DNA of 64,000 bases, taken from Isoetes taiwanensis (Eukaryota > Streptophyta > Lycopodiopsida > Isoetales > Isoetaceae). The notes beneath the pieces were generated by a model that worked only from the letters and a program-made list of their open reading frames with translations, made no database searches and had not been told where the DNA came from. The stretch lies in the NCBI GenBank assembly GCA_021234155.1, contig JAJEKV010000098.1:673084-737083 (forward strand), in the 5' to 3' direction. Both the position numbers and the translations under genes were made by a program. Below are positions 44,444 to 55,260 of this stretch, in pieces. Numbering within the stretch: position 1 is the first letter of the stretch; each line of letters opens with the position of its first letter.

Positions 44444-46143
44444 ACCTTTAAACCTGTTCAAGACCTTTAGGACCATCCCAGATATCTAACATTTTAGACC
44501 TTAAGATCTAATCTGTTACAATTGGCAACCCTATACATAAACAGGTGTAATGTACAGGCAGAGATCTGACCCTGATTTTTCCAGAAATGCAATATATTAC
44601 TCAAAAGAATAGTATTACAAAAAACCAAGTCATACAAATATGAACAAATAATCCAAATCATGGAACTATAATTGCTATTTACTTATCAAGATTTTCTACT
44701 ATAATGTCACGTAAAAAACCATGTATACAAAACCATATATCTTTGGAACTGAGCTTCAGTGCAACATATAAGTATCCTCTAGAAATATCCTTAACATTTG
44801 CAACATGTAAATAAGGAAAACATTGCAGGGAGCAGAAATTCCTGTTACCTGCACCACAAAGAACAAAAACAAGCATTAATATGGTTGTTATGTACGTGGT
44901 AGCAGGTGTCATAAGAATTTCTGGGTTTATGGCCCTTCACCCTGCTTGTTAAACCACAAACAGTTGATAAAGGTAAAATTACAATCACATATCTTTTTGT
45001 CCCTTAATGGATCTATATACTAGCTAACAGAAAATAACACATAAGGCTAGGATCTTCATTAATCTACCAGATCTGCTCTATATTAGCTAGAATCTAGTAA
45101 TATCTCATGGGCATTAGAGTCTGATCATTGTTTGGGGCTTAGATCCAAGTTCTTAAGCCCATACCTACCTCTGGTATTACTATTACTTTGAATACTGTAA
45201 ATCAGATCTACATATTAGAACATTTCATAGTTTATTTATTATAGATCACCAAGCAAAAATAAAGCATTGAATCTACTCTATCTTTGTCCTTTGAAAATCA
45301 GGCATATATTAATAAATATCCTCAAACCTGTATGGCTCGAGTAGGAATACTTGACTCTTGATCAGCTTCCATAGTTGCTTTCCCCTTAACCAGATTTATG
45401 GCATGTTGCACTTTTGGATCAGCAGAACCCATAGCATAACCAATAAATCCAGTTGAAGCCTGTGTTGGCCCTTGTGCTTGCTCAATCCTTTCCTCTTGGC
45501 AATCAGACCCCATAACAGGAGAATCACTGATAACAGCATTTTCTTCACATGTGCCTCTGCTACTACCAGTGGGCAAGGCAGGCTTGTGGAATTGGAACAT
45601 TTTCTTCCTCTTTGCCAAGCTATTTTTCTCCTCCTCAAGCGTTTTTCGTGTGAGCATATTCAGATCTCCTTTCTTTCTGCCCATGTGGGCAGATGCACAG
45701 TATCTACACTAGACTAGCAATCCGGCAATTCAGCAATATGCATTTCGGCAGCCCTATTTCTTTCCTTATATAATCAATTGGATTAGGGTTCGTAAGAGCT
45801 AAGATCAGTACCTATTGGAGAGACCCTTCCCACTGCGTCTTGATGAATGGATAAGTTCCGATCATGCCGATCTTTGCTGGCTTTACCAGTTGTCATCTGC
45901 TTCGGCCATTCTCCATCCACCTTATGACCATAGCTTGATTATTTTTGTGCCCTAATATCTTTTGTTGCCTTTTCTTACCTTAGGTTCGAAGACCATTAAT
46001 GTTACAGGTTTAAAAATTATGAGAAAGGCCATCATATAGGAAAACACCTTTTTGTTACAAGCCATCTTGCAAACTACATTTCTGTAGAGCTTCTAAACAA
46101 GCATTAGTATTTAGAAACTCAATGCCTAACTTATTAATAAAAA
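44444..46143 (-). repeat. Upstream 1.7-kb direct repeat (pseudo-LTR candidate)
   Basis: Nearly identical along its length to 37937-39650. Differences seen include a 17-bp indel (ttagccatttaccttgt-like, present at 38488 and absent at about 45000), a 6-bp tandem change near 45180 and scattered single bases. The 46143 end (minus-strand 5' end) is followed by an A-rich tract and then a related repeat of a second family. It contains exon 1 of the element's gene. Confidence 0.85.
45328..45684 (-). CDS. First exon of the Penelope-like element gene
   Basis: Begins MGRKKGDLNMLTRKTLEEEK, a basic, Lys/Glu-rich N-terminus, and runs 119 codons to RAIQ, where CAG is followed by gtttgag, a good splice donor. 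In the other flanking repeat the matching exon starts at 39190 but is stopped by CAG to TAG after EQAQGPT (38966), as expected of a non-coding 3' repeat. A downstream exon probably begins at 44848 after gtggtgcag, but its frame and end are uncertain. Function is unknown; the basic region could bind nucleic acid. Confidence 0.5.
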
Positions 46144-47159
46144 AAAAAAATAAAAAAAAAAACTTCAAGTCTTTTAGATCCTAAGACCTTAGACTTCTTA
46201 TCATAAATTGATCTTTGCAAGAACAAAACATGATACAATTGGCAGCCCTAAGTACAATGAGGTGCCTGTGTACTCAGGCCAAAGATATGGTTACCGTTAA
46301 ACTCAATATATTCCATAAAAACTTTACCGCTAGCAATATATGCTACAAGATTACAACTCTCTTTGGAGTTCAAATGAGAACAAATCCAAAAATTACCTCG
46401 ATAGTTCTGCTAGTACAAAACAAACCAGTTTAACATGTAGTGACAAACACAGCAACGTAGTTGCCTTATATTATAACATTCAATTGATCCTCTTGAAGAC
46501 CCTCGAGTAGCACTTGCTTTTCCCAAGGAATCCATCTTTAAAGCATATTCTTTACACCAAGAAACATAGCAAGGAGTGAAAGACCCTGTTACCTGCAATA
46601 GAACCAGAGGACAGTTAGCCAAGAACATGGGTAAAAGCCTAAGCTACTAGCAGGCGTCAAAAGGTCTTTTAAGTTTATCACCCTTCACCTTGCTTGTAAC
46701 TAACATAAAGAAACAAGGATTTAAGAGTAAAAACTTTTCCCAAAGAACCTGGGCATACTACAACTAGAATGCCTCTAATCTCACTGTTCTAGGGAAGTTA
46801 TTTTGCTGCACCAGCATCAGGGAAAAAATTAAGCATACTATAATTTTTCTTATGTAAAAATGTTTGGCTATTTTCTAAAATCGGAACATTTTTTATGATG
46901 TCTATTTGGCTAAACTTATGGATACATTCACATTAATTTTTACTTGAAGTTGGCTAAACTTTAAATTTAATTACTCCTTTAAAATTTTATTTGGCTATTT
47001 TTTCTAAGCTAAAAATCAAGTAATTTAAAACTTTTATTTGGCTATTTCATAAAGCAAAATGCCATAATATGTAATTTTAGTCATGTATTGTAGACATGTA
47101 ACAATAATCAATTAATATTTGCCATAAGAAAAATCTTCTAAACCAAGCTAAGGCATAGC

Positions 47160-48263
47160 TTACAAACAACCTTGGATTGACCAACTAAAGTTCGCGTGCT
47201 CATCTTCACGTTGCTCACCCGAGCTATTATTGTCTACTACAGGTTCCTTCATCAAATTAGATGCTTCTTCATGTAATTTAGAAGATCCTCTACGCTTGCA
47301 CTCATTGTTCCACAACTCAAATGCCTTCTCATAAGGAAATGTCTCAATGGCATTCACAACATTGTAAAGATGCATTGCAATCCATGAGGTATTATCAATT
47401 GCCGTAACTTCATCCATGGATAATGAAAGAAATGATGATTTATGAACAATTTCGGAAAGTTCTAACTTCAGTGCCCCACTCATATGCTCAGCAAACTCCC
47501 ATCCTTTAGGCTCACTCCAATGAGTCGAGGGACATGAGGGAATTTTTTGAATGAGCAAATGACCTCTCATGTGAGGATAATCCTTCATGGGCTTTCCCAA
47601 AGATAGCAACCAAAAAATAACCCTCATTTGCACCAACTTAGCCTCAAAATTCAACCTATCAAGTTTTGAAAACACCATATGTATGGGAGTAGTCTTGTCT
47701 AGCTTTTGTTGTACCATCAACAAGTGTGCTTCATAAGTCTTTGAAATGTTAAGATGCCTATTCTTCTCATCCCAAAGAACTTTCTCCAAAACTCCACCGT
47801 TCTCATCACATACTATAGATCTCTTCTTACCATGGTGTTTCATAATGTTATCATATTTACATTGGAGAAGCACATCTCTCTTTCTTTCCCATGAACAAAC
47901 TTTGCATCGGGCCCATTCCTTACCATCTATAGCTTGTTCAATGTGTGGAAATTCTGCTAACCATTCATTCCTAAATGAACGACCAATGACAAAGATGCTT
48001 TGCCTTTTTTTCTTTGTGGTTCCACTAGGCTTAGTAATAGGTTGTATAGCAGATGAGGTGGCTTTATCTTTTGAGACATTTGCATGAGTATCTTCTTCTA
48101 AGCCCAAGGACATGTCCTCGCTACTAGACTCCTCTTCCTCACTACAAGCATAAGAATGATCTTCCTCGCTACTAATATGACAAGGAGACTCCAAATCATT
48201 ATGCGGAAGATCAGTGACTTTTCTCTTGCGTGTAAATTCTAGGATTTTGATCTGGCGAGACAT
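47160..48263 (-). pseudogene. hAT-like transposase, N-terminal part
   Basis: The likely start is the Met of MSRQIKILEFTRKRKV (48263), after an acidic stretch-free leader. An acidic Ser/Glu segment follows (SCSEEEESSSEDM-like). Then comes a zinc-finger region, FRNEWLAEFPHIEQAIDGKE with ARCKVCSW and KHHGKK (C-x2-C ... H-H spacing of BED/TTF-type fingers), and then SFLSLSMDEVTAIDNTSWIA, the block containing the first catalytic Asp of hAT transposases (usually LSIDESTD). The chain ends soon after with a hydrophilic tail. The remaining catalytic residues and the C-terminal hATC dimerisation domain are absent, so it is a truncated, probably non-autonomous copy. Confidence 0.7.
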
Positions 48264-48542
48264 ATTCCCTGACCACAAATGAAATTGAATTACTACGACA
48301 ATAATGCAAAGGAGATTTGAAATAAAAAAAGGCATCAATATACCTTATGCAAAATAGATCTAAAATAAAAAAAAAAGAAGCATCAATGTACCTTATGCTA
48401 GCTAGCGTGTCCGCTGCTTGTTCAGTAAATGTGATGGTGCTTGTCACACAAAGATAACAATGTAACACCTAAAAGAAAATAAGAAAATAGAAAAACGTAA
48501 ATATAAATGGAAAATGATAAAAGAAAGAGAGCATAAAAAAAA

Positions 48543-48723
48543 GGGAAAACTACCAAAATACCCTTATGAGTTTGTGTAATTACCAAAATGCCCTTATGAG
48601 TTTTAAAATTACCAAAATGCCCCCACAAACCTACTATACACAAGGGCATTTTGGTAATTTTGAAACTCATAAGGGTATTTTGGTAATTACACAAACTCAT
48701 AAGGGTATTTTGGTAGTTTTCCC
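48543..48723. mobile_element. 181-bp hairpin MITE nested in the hAT-like element
   Basis: Two nearly perfect inverted arms of about 80 bp with a loop of about 21 bases. Both arms start gggaaaactaccaaaatacc (right arm reversed) and carry repeated taccaaaatgccctta words. The flanks are taaaaaaaa on the left and taaaaaaaaaa on the right, a possible target-site duplication obscured by the A run. The near identity of the arms suggests a recent insertion or a folded RNA source. Confidence 0.8.
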
Positions 48724-50203
48724 TAAAAAAAAAAACGTAGACTAAAACATCTATTTTTTTTTTCAATTCATTACATCTGTTTTTCTTTCAATTCATTTTT
48801 AGTCATGTGGGCAGTGGCCGTATCCTTCTGTGCTCTCTCTGAAGCCGGCCGTATCATAACAGAAGCCGTCTTCTCTTCCCCTGTTTTATCTCCTGTCTGT
48901 GCTGTAATGCTCAACCGCCGTCCTCAATCGTCCTCAAGTGAACACAGAGGTAAACATGGAATTATCTCTAGCATATAAAAATTGAAATGCAGTGGATGAA
49001 GCTGGAGAACAGGTTACGATTCATTAGCTTTAGAAGACAGAAGGCTTTCGAATCATAGGTTTTTTTTGCAAATGCTCCTTTCGAATCATAGCTGTAATCG
49101 AATCATAGCTGTAATCGAATCATAGGTCTTCTTTGCAAAGACAGAAGGCTTTCGAATCATAGGTTTTTTTCCTGATCAGATTACAGCTGCCCCTATTCAA
49201 GATTTGGTTGCCCCTGTGATTTCGGCCAGATTTATGGTGAGTTCCCTAGGTTCTGTGGTGTTGCAAACTCGCCCACAGAAATGCAAACTGGCCTTTAGAG
49301 CTTGCAAAATTGTCCTCAAACTTTGTAAATTCACACACAAACTAGTTGCAGCCATACAGATTTGCGTGCCATAGCCGGATTTGCCTCTGCCGGAATCAGC
49401 CTTGCCATCGTAGCCAGCGAATAAAGAAAAGGGGAGCACAGTGGTTTAACTATCCCATACATCCATCCAGATTCCAGAAACAACAATCCATATTTCCTAT
49501 ACAAAAAATCTACCATCTGTATTCTTCATAAAGCCCAGAAATTGCCCAGAAATTAACTTGTACTTACCCAATTTCTGTATTAACTTGGAGCAGCAAGATA
49601 TAATCTTTTTAAACCTGGAAAGCATAAACCAAGCCCGTAAGCAAAGTATTGCAGAAAACATTGAATTTTTCTAAACAAGCATGAAAAATATGAAATGAAT
49701 ACGACAAAAAGTTATCTTGAAGAATCTGGAATACCATGAATCCTTTTGCCGTACCCCGGCTGTGTGATCCGTAAGGGAAAAAGTTTTGTGAGGGATGGAA
49801 AGTGGTCCTTTTATAATCTGTGAGGGAAAGCGTTTTTTTTTAGGGAAAGAGTTTTTGTAAGCTGGTAGATGCTACGAATTCAGGGGAATTAGTACCGCCA
49901 ATTACTCTAAATGATAGGGGTAGGTGGCGATTTTTAAGGATCTTATGGGAAATTTTATTTCTGGATGGCTATTAATTGAATAATATAAAAAACTTTTAAC
50001 ATATGGAATGGCTAATCCCAAATTTTTTATATAAAAAGGGGAAATGAGATTGGCTAATGTTACAACAATATGGTGTAAGTATTTTTTTACATGGCTATTT
50101 TTTTTTTTCAAAGAATGCCCTATTCATAAAATTCGCCGCAAAATTTGCCGCAACCCCTTAAAAAATCGCCATTTGGCTATAAATAGCCGCTAATTTTTTC
50201 CAT
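48724..50203. other. Non-coding part of the hAT-like element
   Basis: Lies upstream of the transposase on the minus strand. Contains four copies of tcgaatcatag in 49029-49165, no convincing exon (the 80-codon frame 49197-49439 matches nothing), and at 49964-50180 a cluster of ggcta words assigned to subterminal binding sites. Confidence 0.4.
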
Positions 50204-51486
50204 AGCATTCAATAGAGGTCTGCAACATAAAATTGCTTCAATGGTGGCGGAATACTGCAGACAAGTTATACTGCAGACGAATCAAGTTGCATCATATTTA
50301 AATAATCTATGATGACTTAAATGGTTTATGTTTGCCCTAGGCAATTGCAGCTAACAGGTTTTCTAAGAGACTGTTAAAAAGCTCCATGTCCTGCAATAAA
50401 TTATGCAATCAGCTGAATATAACAGGAATACTTATAACTTCATGCCTTAAAATTAAACAACAAATATCCACCACTACATTCAATAGCAAACATGAGTTGT
50501 AGATTTACAGCTACATTTTAGTGCATATTTATACTGCTGCGATAAGCAATGTGCATATTAGATCTGCATGTGCCTCAACCAAGATAAACATGCAATTACT
50601 AATAAGAGGGGCAAATATGTTAAGACCCATTCCTTAAGCCATGAGTGGCAGATATTTTGCATGTTCCAGCTTACCATCCAGAAACCTTAAAAGCCCTTTT
50701 ATCTATAAATCCAATAATTGTTAGCCTTTTGGTCTATTAAGACAATAGCAGTGGCAGTCATCTTGGCCATTTAACATAACGAAATAAGAAGTCTATAAAT
50801 AGAATACATAGTAATCCGTGCCATACACCAGCTAAAATCTCCTAAGCCGTGTAGCCAAAGCATATAAGAATTTAGAAACATCATGTAAGAATTAAAAACT
50901 AGCCCAAACCTGTGAAGATGTTGGGCATGGGAAATAATCTCCATTTCCTTGTGCTGCATCCAGCCTGATCCGCATTGGATGTAAATTGTATAGTGAATGC
51001 ATCGTAGGAGTTAGTTCCAGAAATCTGCTTCTTCAAAGAATAATTCACAGCTCTCAACCTTGTAGATCCATCCATATTGTAAGAGATTAGAATGCATGAA
51101 GGATGTCCAGCGGAATACTTAGCAGCGGAATACCCAGCAGCATGTACACCCTGCAACACTCAAATCCGGGCAACCCTAATTCGGCCGAATAAACCCAACA
51201 GCATATATATCCGGGCAACACCCAATCCGGGCAACCCTAATTTGTGATCGTGATCAATAGACCCAACGATCGTCCATTTTCAGAAGTTTGTCAAACATCA
51301 AGCAATAAAATTAGACATAAAAAAGTACCCAAAGGAAATATCGAATGCTAGTAAAACATGTGTACAAGCCCTAAACCATGTATCTGCTTAATAGTCAGGT
51401 TGCAAACTATATCCAACAAACTTACATTTTCCAGAGGTCGCCAAAACTCTGCATTACAACTTTAGGTAAGGCAAAGATAATCCATT

Positions 51487-51620
51487 TTTGGGTTGCCCCT
51501 AGGGGGCAAACCCTCGTTTGTGGGTATGTGGGCATATTCAGGTATATGCCGGCATATACCTAGCATATGCTGATGACTGCTAAAAACTGGCTGCTGCCTG
51601 TAAATGCTCGGTCATCCAGT
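51487..51620 (+). repeat. GGGTTGCCCC short repeat, copy
   Basis: Begins at the T run after the second repeat family (ccatttttgggttgcccctag), continues ggggcaaaccctcg, gtgggcatattcagg and the atatgc words shared with 55127, 59521, 59987 and 1480. Its start coincides with the point where copy 1 of the second repeat family diverges from the 62.9-kb copy, so it is an insertion edge. Confidence 0.65.
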
Positions 51621-51751
51621 CCCACAGGCGTGGCTATGTCGGCAAATCGAAGCTCCAATCTGATGGAAATGCAGCGAAATAATGTAGGATTCGCTCCATA
51701 GCAGCATAGGGTCTGGACCCTCAGGATCGGAACAACTGTTGTCGGCTATAT

Positions 51752-54471
51752 GGAACCAAGAAATCCAAAAAACAAGTAGTGAAGAAAGTAAGCAGTAGCG
51801 ATGAATCGGACGAATCTTCAGAAGTAAGAATTCTTATTCTTTCGTGGACATTAAAAGGTTAGAAATCAGAGGCCTTAAGCCTTGCTTTATGACTTTGAAA
51901 TAGGATGAAAAGCCCAACGTGAAGGCTTCAATCAAAGCTGTTGTTTCTAAGGATGTAAAAATGGCAGATAGTTCTGATGAAAACGATTCTGATGATAGTG
52001 ATGAGGAGGTAAAGGCATCTACTGTTTATGGCTTTTGAATCCCAAATTTTGTAATGTAATTTACCCTTGATTTGTTTAGCCTGTTATAAAACCCAGTGCG
52101 AAAGTATCAGCTCAAGCCAAAGCACCTGCAAGGGTTGCTGTTTTAAAACAGACGAAGATGGAAGAAAGTTCAGAAGAAGAGTCAGAAGATAGCTCAGATG
52201 ATGAGGTTTTGCGTTTTATTTTCTCTTTCAATTTCTGTCAATGAGCACATCTTATGTACAGTGAACTTGTGTAGCCTGCAGTGAAACCCCCCTAAGGTGC
52301 AAGCTGCTGTTTCTAAAGATTCAAAAATGGCAGAAAGCTTAGAAGAAGATTCAGATGAGAGCTCAGATGATGAGGTATACCTTGTTTTACTAGTATCTTT
52401 AATTCTATGAATATGCAGTAAGTCACCATCAACTTGTGTAGCCTGCAGCAAAGGCGGCAGCAAAGCCATCCCATTGTGATATTTGCATTGATTCAGCTTG
52501 TGCTCTTAGCAGAAGATTGGATGGAATTTGATAACAAAATTATTGTGATCCATTTGCAAGCTATGTTTCTAAGAATGTTACCATATCCTTTATTTTCTTT
52601 CATGTTGTAATAATTGCATCCCCGCACAAAGGCTGCAGTGAAGGTTCCTCCCAAAGCATCTGCTAAGGTCGAAACAGAAAGTGACAGTGATGAAAGCAGT
52701 GAGGAGGTATATACTTTCTGTCTTTGAGAAGTAGACTGTAGGTGTTTGGAGCAGGCATGTTTGACATTTTTTGGAGATGTTATTGTTTGTCATTTAGTTC
52801 TTTACACTTTTATTTTTATAGCCTGAAAAGTTTTCTGATGTTTTTGTGTGCTTCTTGGATAACTGCTCAGAATTAGGTTCATGCGTTTTCTATTACCCTT
52901 TTTCTTTCGGGTTTCTAGTGGATCTGCTGTTTTTAAAAAGCACAACTCTACAGGAAGCAAAGGCGAAGCCTTCTATAAAGTCGTCTGTTGCTAAACCTCA
53001 AGCACCAAAGTCCAAGGCTCAGAGTTCAAGTGAGAGTGACAGCGAAAGTGAAAGCGAGGACGAGACAAGTAAAACTTTGGCACCATGTGATTGTTTAACA
53101 ATTATGCTAACAATTAGATAAACTTTTGCAGGTGCCAAAATCAAAGTCTATTTCCGGAAATGGCCAAACAGTAAAATCTGAAAAACAAGTCGAACAACAG
53201 AAGCAAGCTCTACCCAAGACTCCTCAGGCAGCTACTCAAGGTGGTAGCAAAACCATTTTCGTTAAAAACTTGGCATGGACCTGTGTGAGGACATAGTGTA
53301 AGTTCCCATTCATTTTGATGTTTTTATCAAAACATACTAATGGTCATGGAATGGCAGTGCTGATTTTTTCAAAGATGCCGGTGAAGTAGTTTCTGTGAGG
53401 CTTGCTCGAGATGAAACTGGAAGTTTCCATGGTTTTGATCACGTGGGGTTTGCTACTGAACAAGCTGCACAAAAGGTTGGAAGTTATCAATTAGTTGAAG
53501 AGAAATTTACAAATATTTATACATCTGTATTTACATTTCTAGGCTCTACAAAAGTCCGGACAATCACTTGAGAATAGAGAGATATTTTGAGGCCTTGCAA
53601 AAGAAAGAGACGAACGGGTACACACGGCAAGAACACAAAAGAGGGAGTGGGGTTCTGTAGAAGAATGGAAATCGCCGTGGTAGGAAAATCTGTTTAAGTT
53701 GTTCATGATATTTCAAGTCTTTGCTAAGACATGTTTTTTCAAACAATTCGGGATGGGAAGTGAAAAGGCAGTTTTTGTTAAAAGTTTTGAGAAGTTTGAT
53801 AGTGAAGACAATGTGTTGTTTTCACTTGTTATTCAAATCGTTCTTATTTTGTACTCATTTGGTAATATAAATGTCGCAGTCTGGAACTCACCACAGAGTT
53901 CTTTTGGGGTTTGTGGTCCCGATGACAATGTAAAATCTTCCCACCGACAGGGGAAACTGGTAGTATCAAAGGGTAAGACACTTGGCATGGTTGATTGTTG
54001 ATGTACATTATGTACGTATGCATCTAACCATTAATTTCAATAGATTTGCGTACGTTTGTTTTTGTTGAGAGTGCTTTGAAGAAAATGGAGCAGAGCTAAA
54101 TGGCCGTTGGTTGAGTTGATTCTGATGGTGATTCCCGTGGCAGTGGCGGCCGTGGTAGTGCTCGTTTTGGAGGTTTTGGAGGTCATGGTGGTGACAGTGG
54201 TGGAAGAAGTGGTGGCAGAGGTGTCAAAGGTATTCTATTAAGTTGCCTTAGTTTGTTTCTTTCTTCAGCATCTGAATGGGGATCAAATTGTAGGTGGGCG
54301 AGGTGGTCGCTTTGGTGGATGTGGTGGTGGTAGGCAAAGTGTCAGTCTTGTTGGAGGCACAGGTAAAAACTAGATAGTGCTCTATCTGTATGCCCTGGTT
54401 CTTTTCTCAAGTTCTTATTATTTTAATGTTCCGTTTTCGCAGGGAAGAAGACTACGTTTGGTGAAGACTAG
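51752..54471 (+). pseudogene. Nucleolin pseudogene with introns
   Basis: A run of short exons each ending in acidic Ser/Asp/Glu and a gt donor: KKSKKQVVKKVSSSDESDES (51755-51823), KMADSSDENDSDDSDEE (51904-52008), MEESSEEESEDSSDDE (52080-52205), SKMAESLEEDSDESSDDE with an upstream frameshift (52275-52374), VETESDSDESSEE (52632-52706) and SSSESDSESESEDETS (52954-53068). Then GGSKTIFVKNLAW begins RRM1 (53240), followed after a stop by ADFFKDAGEVVSVRLARDE (53360-53430) and ALQKSGQSLENREIF (53545). SEKAVFVKSFEKFDSED (53758) starts RRM2. The Gly/Arg-rich tail (GGRSGGRG, GGRGGRFGG) and GKKTTFGED with stop close at 54471. Nucleolin acts in nucleolar pre-rRNA processing and rDNA chromatin. Stops in RRM1, the loss of most of RRM2 and frameshifts show this copy is dead. 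Retained introns indicate DNA duplication, not retroposition. Confidence 0.85.
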
Positions 54472-55126
54472 TAGGGGATATTTCCAAGAGGGTGTTTGAC
54501 TCACGAAATTGTTTGAGACATTCAACGAAGATTAGTGGTACAGTATGGGTCTCATAGCTATATGATCATGTTGCTCATATTCTGTTTGAAAGTTTTGACG
54601 ATTTGAGCATTGCCAATATACATAAGGAGTGCACAATTTAGCACTAGGCATAAAATAGCCAGACCATTGTAACCTACTTTATGATTTACCATCATGTACG
54701 GGTCTGGCCATGTGAGATTGCAATTGAGAGGAATTGAATTTGCTACATCTTTGAAAGTGTAAATTGCCCAACAATTTTTTACTTAATTTTTTGGGTGAAA
54801 AAAGTAAATGTGACCAATGTTCTCTCTAAGTCGTTGGTTGTTGCCATGTAGTATGTCTTTTCTCGCGGACTTCGCATAATAATTGCTTTGCATACAACAG
54901 TATGTTGCCACTGCAAGAAATGTATCGCCCCAAAAACCTTGGCTGCTGCCAAGATTTCTCTTTGATACAATGTACCTGCTTGTCCAAGGAAATTTGGAAT
55001 TTCTTTGAATACATTCAGTTACTATGTTTTTAAATCAACGCAGGCAAATAGGCATCCTCAATACGTCTTCCTAGATAAGCATTAGGGGAAATTGAGAGAT
55101 TTGGTCGGTGCCGAGTTGAGATTTTT
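54472..55126. other. No recognisable gene
   Basis: 3' flank of the nucleolin pseudogene. It contains two overlapping minus-strand frames of about 60 codons without known similarity (54779-54970, 54826-55014). The opposite-strand words (attgcccaacaattttttac, ttctctctaagtcgttgg) recall decayed copia RNase H but are too short to call. Confidence 0.3.
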
Positions 55127-55260
55127 GGGTTGCCCTTAGGGGGGCAAACCTTGGTCCATGTGGGTTTTCGGCATATTCCTTGGATATGCTGGTATATGCT
55201 TGAGATATTCCAAAAACTGCTCCAAACCCACTAGCTCCCTTAAACTGTCGGTCACCCTAG
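55127..55260 (+). repeat. GGGTTGCCCC short repeat, copy
   Basis: tttgggttgcccttaggg, then ggcaaaccttggtccatgtg, then gttttcggcatattcc and gatatgctggtatatgc. It aligns with the copies at 51487, 59521 and 59987. The first part can form a short hairpin (ggttgccc / gggcaaacc). Confidence 0.7.

Larger units (their letters stand above)
37898..46143 (-). mobile_element. Candidate intron-containing Penelope-like element
   Basis: An 8.2-kb minus-strand unit with a 5' direct repeat at 46143-44444, an internal region at 44443-39651 and a 3' direct repeat at 39650-37937, ending in a T-rich tail on the minus strand (37936-37898). The internal region encodes a reverse transcriptase with Penelope-like features. 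The upstream repeat carries a coding exon with a clean donor, and the internal ORF region opens after acceptor-like tgtgttacag. Penelope-like elements are known for pseudo-LTRs and for carrying introns. No GIY-YIG endonuclease is visible at either end of the RT. The flanking repeats lack TG...CA, and there is no primer-binding site or polypurine tract, so this is not an ordinary LTR element. Confidence 0.6.
46818..50203 (-). mobile_element. 3.4-kb hAT-like DNA transposon
   Basis: Splits the repeat at 46162-51485. The sister copy at 61590-61610 reads straight through (caccagcattcaatag), so the edges are fixed. Ends are cagggaaaaaatta on the left and, reversed, atggaaaaaatta on the right, with AGCAT repeated at both borders. 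A BED-type, hAT-like transposase fragment lies inside on the minus strand, and TTTGGCTA-type words cluster in both subterminal zones. hAT insertions usually leave 8-bp duplications, so the 5-bp repeat is unusual or partly decayed. Confidence 0.75.
46162..51485 (-). repeat. Second, related repeat family, copy 1 (split)
   Basis: 46162-46817 and 50204-51485 together match 60985-62905 closely. The first 600 bp are also clearly related to the start of the 1.7-kb repeats (acaattggcaaccctata versus acaattggcagccctaag; gttacctgca; cccttcacc-tgcttgt). On the minus strand it has an exon-like frame 51159-50910 (MLQGVHAAGYSAAKYSAGHP...) ending CAG/gtttggg, and a second after acceptor ctgcag at about 46594. 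So it resembles the 5' part of a sister Penelope-like family. Like 37937, this copy is cut at the same point by an A-rich tract. Confidence 0.65.

Noticed and set aside
37937-46143. Treating the two 1.7-kb repeats as ordinary LTRs of a Ty1/Ty3 element
   Set aside because: They lack TG...CA ends, there is no primer-binding site or polypurine tract, the RT motifs are not those of LTR elements, and no protease, integrase or RNase H is seen.
37937-46143. Hammerhead ribozyme in the pseudo-LTRs, as reported for some Penelope-like elements
   Set aside because: I looked for the CTGANGA and GAAA core on both strands of the repeats and did not find a plausible arrangement.
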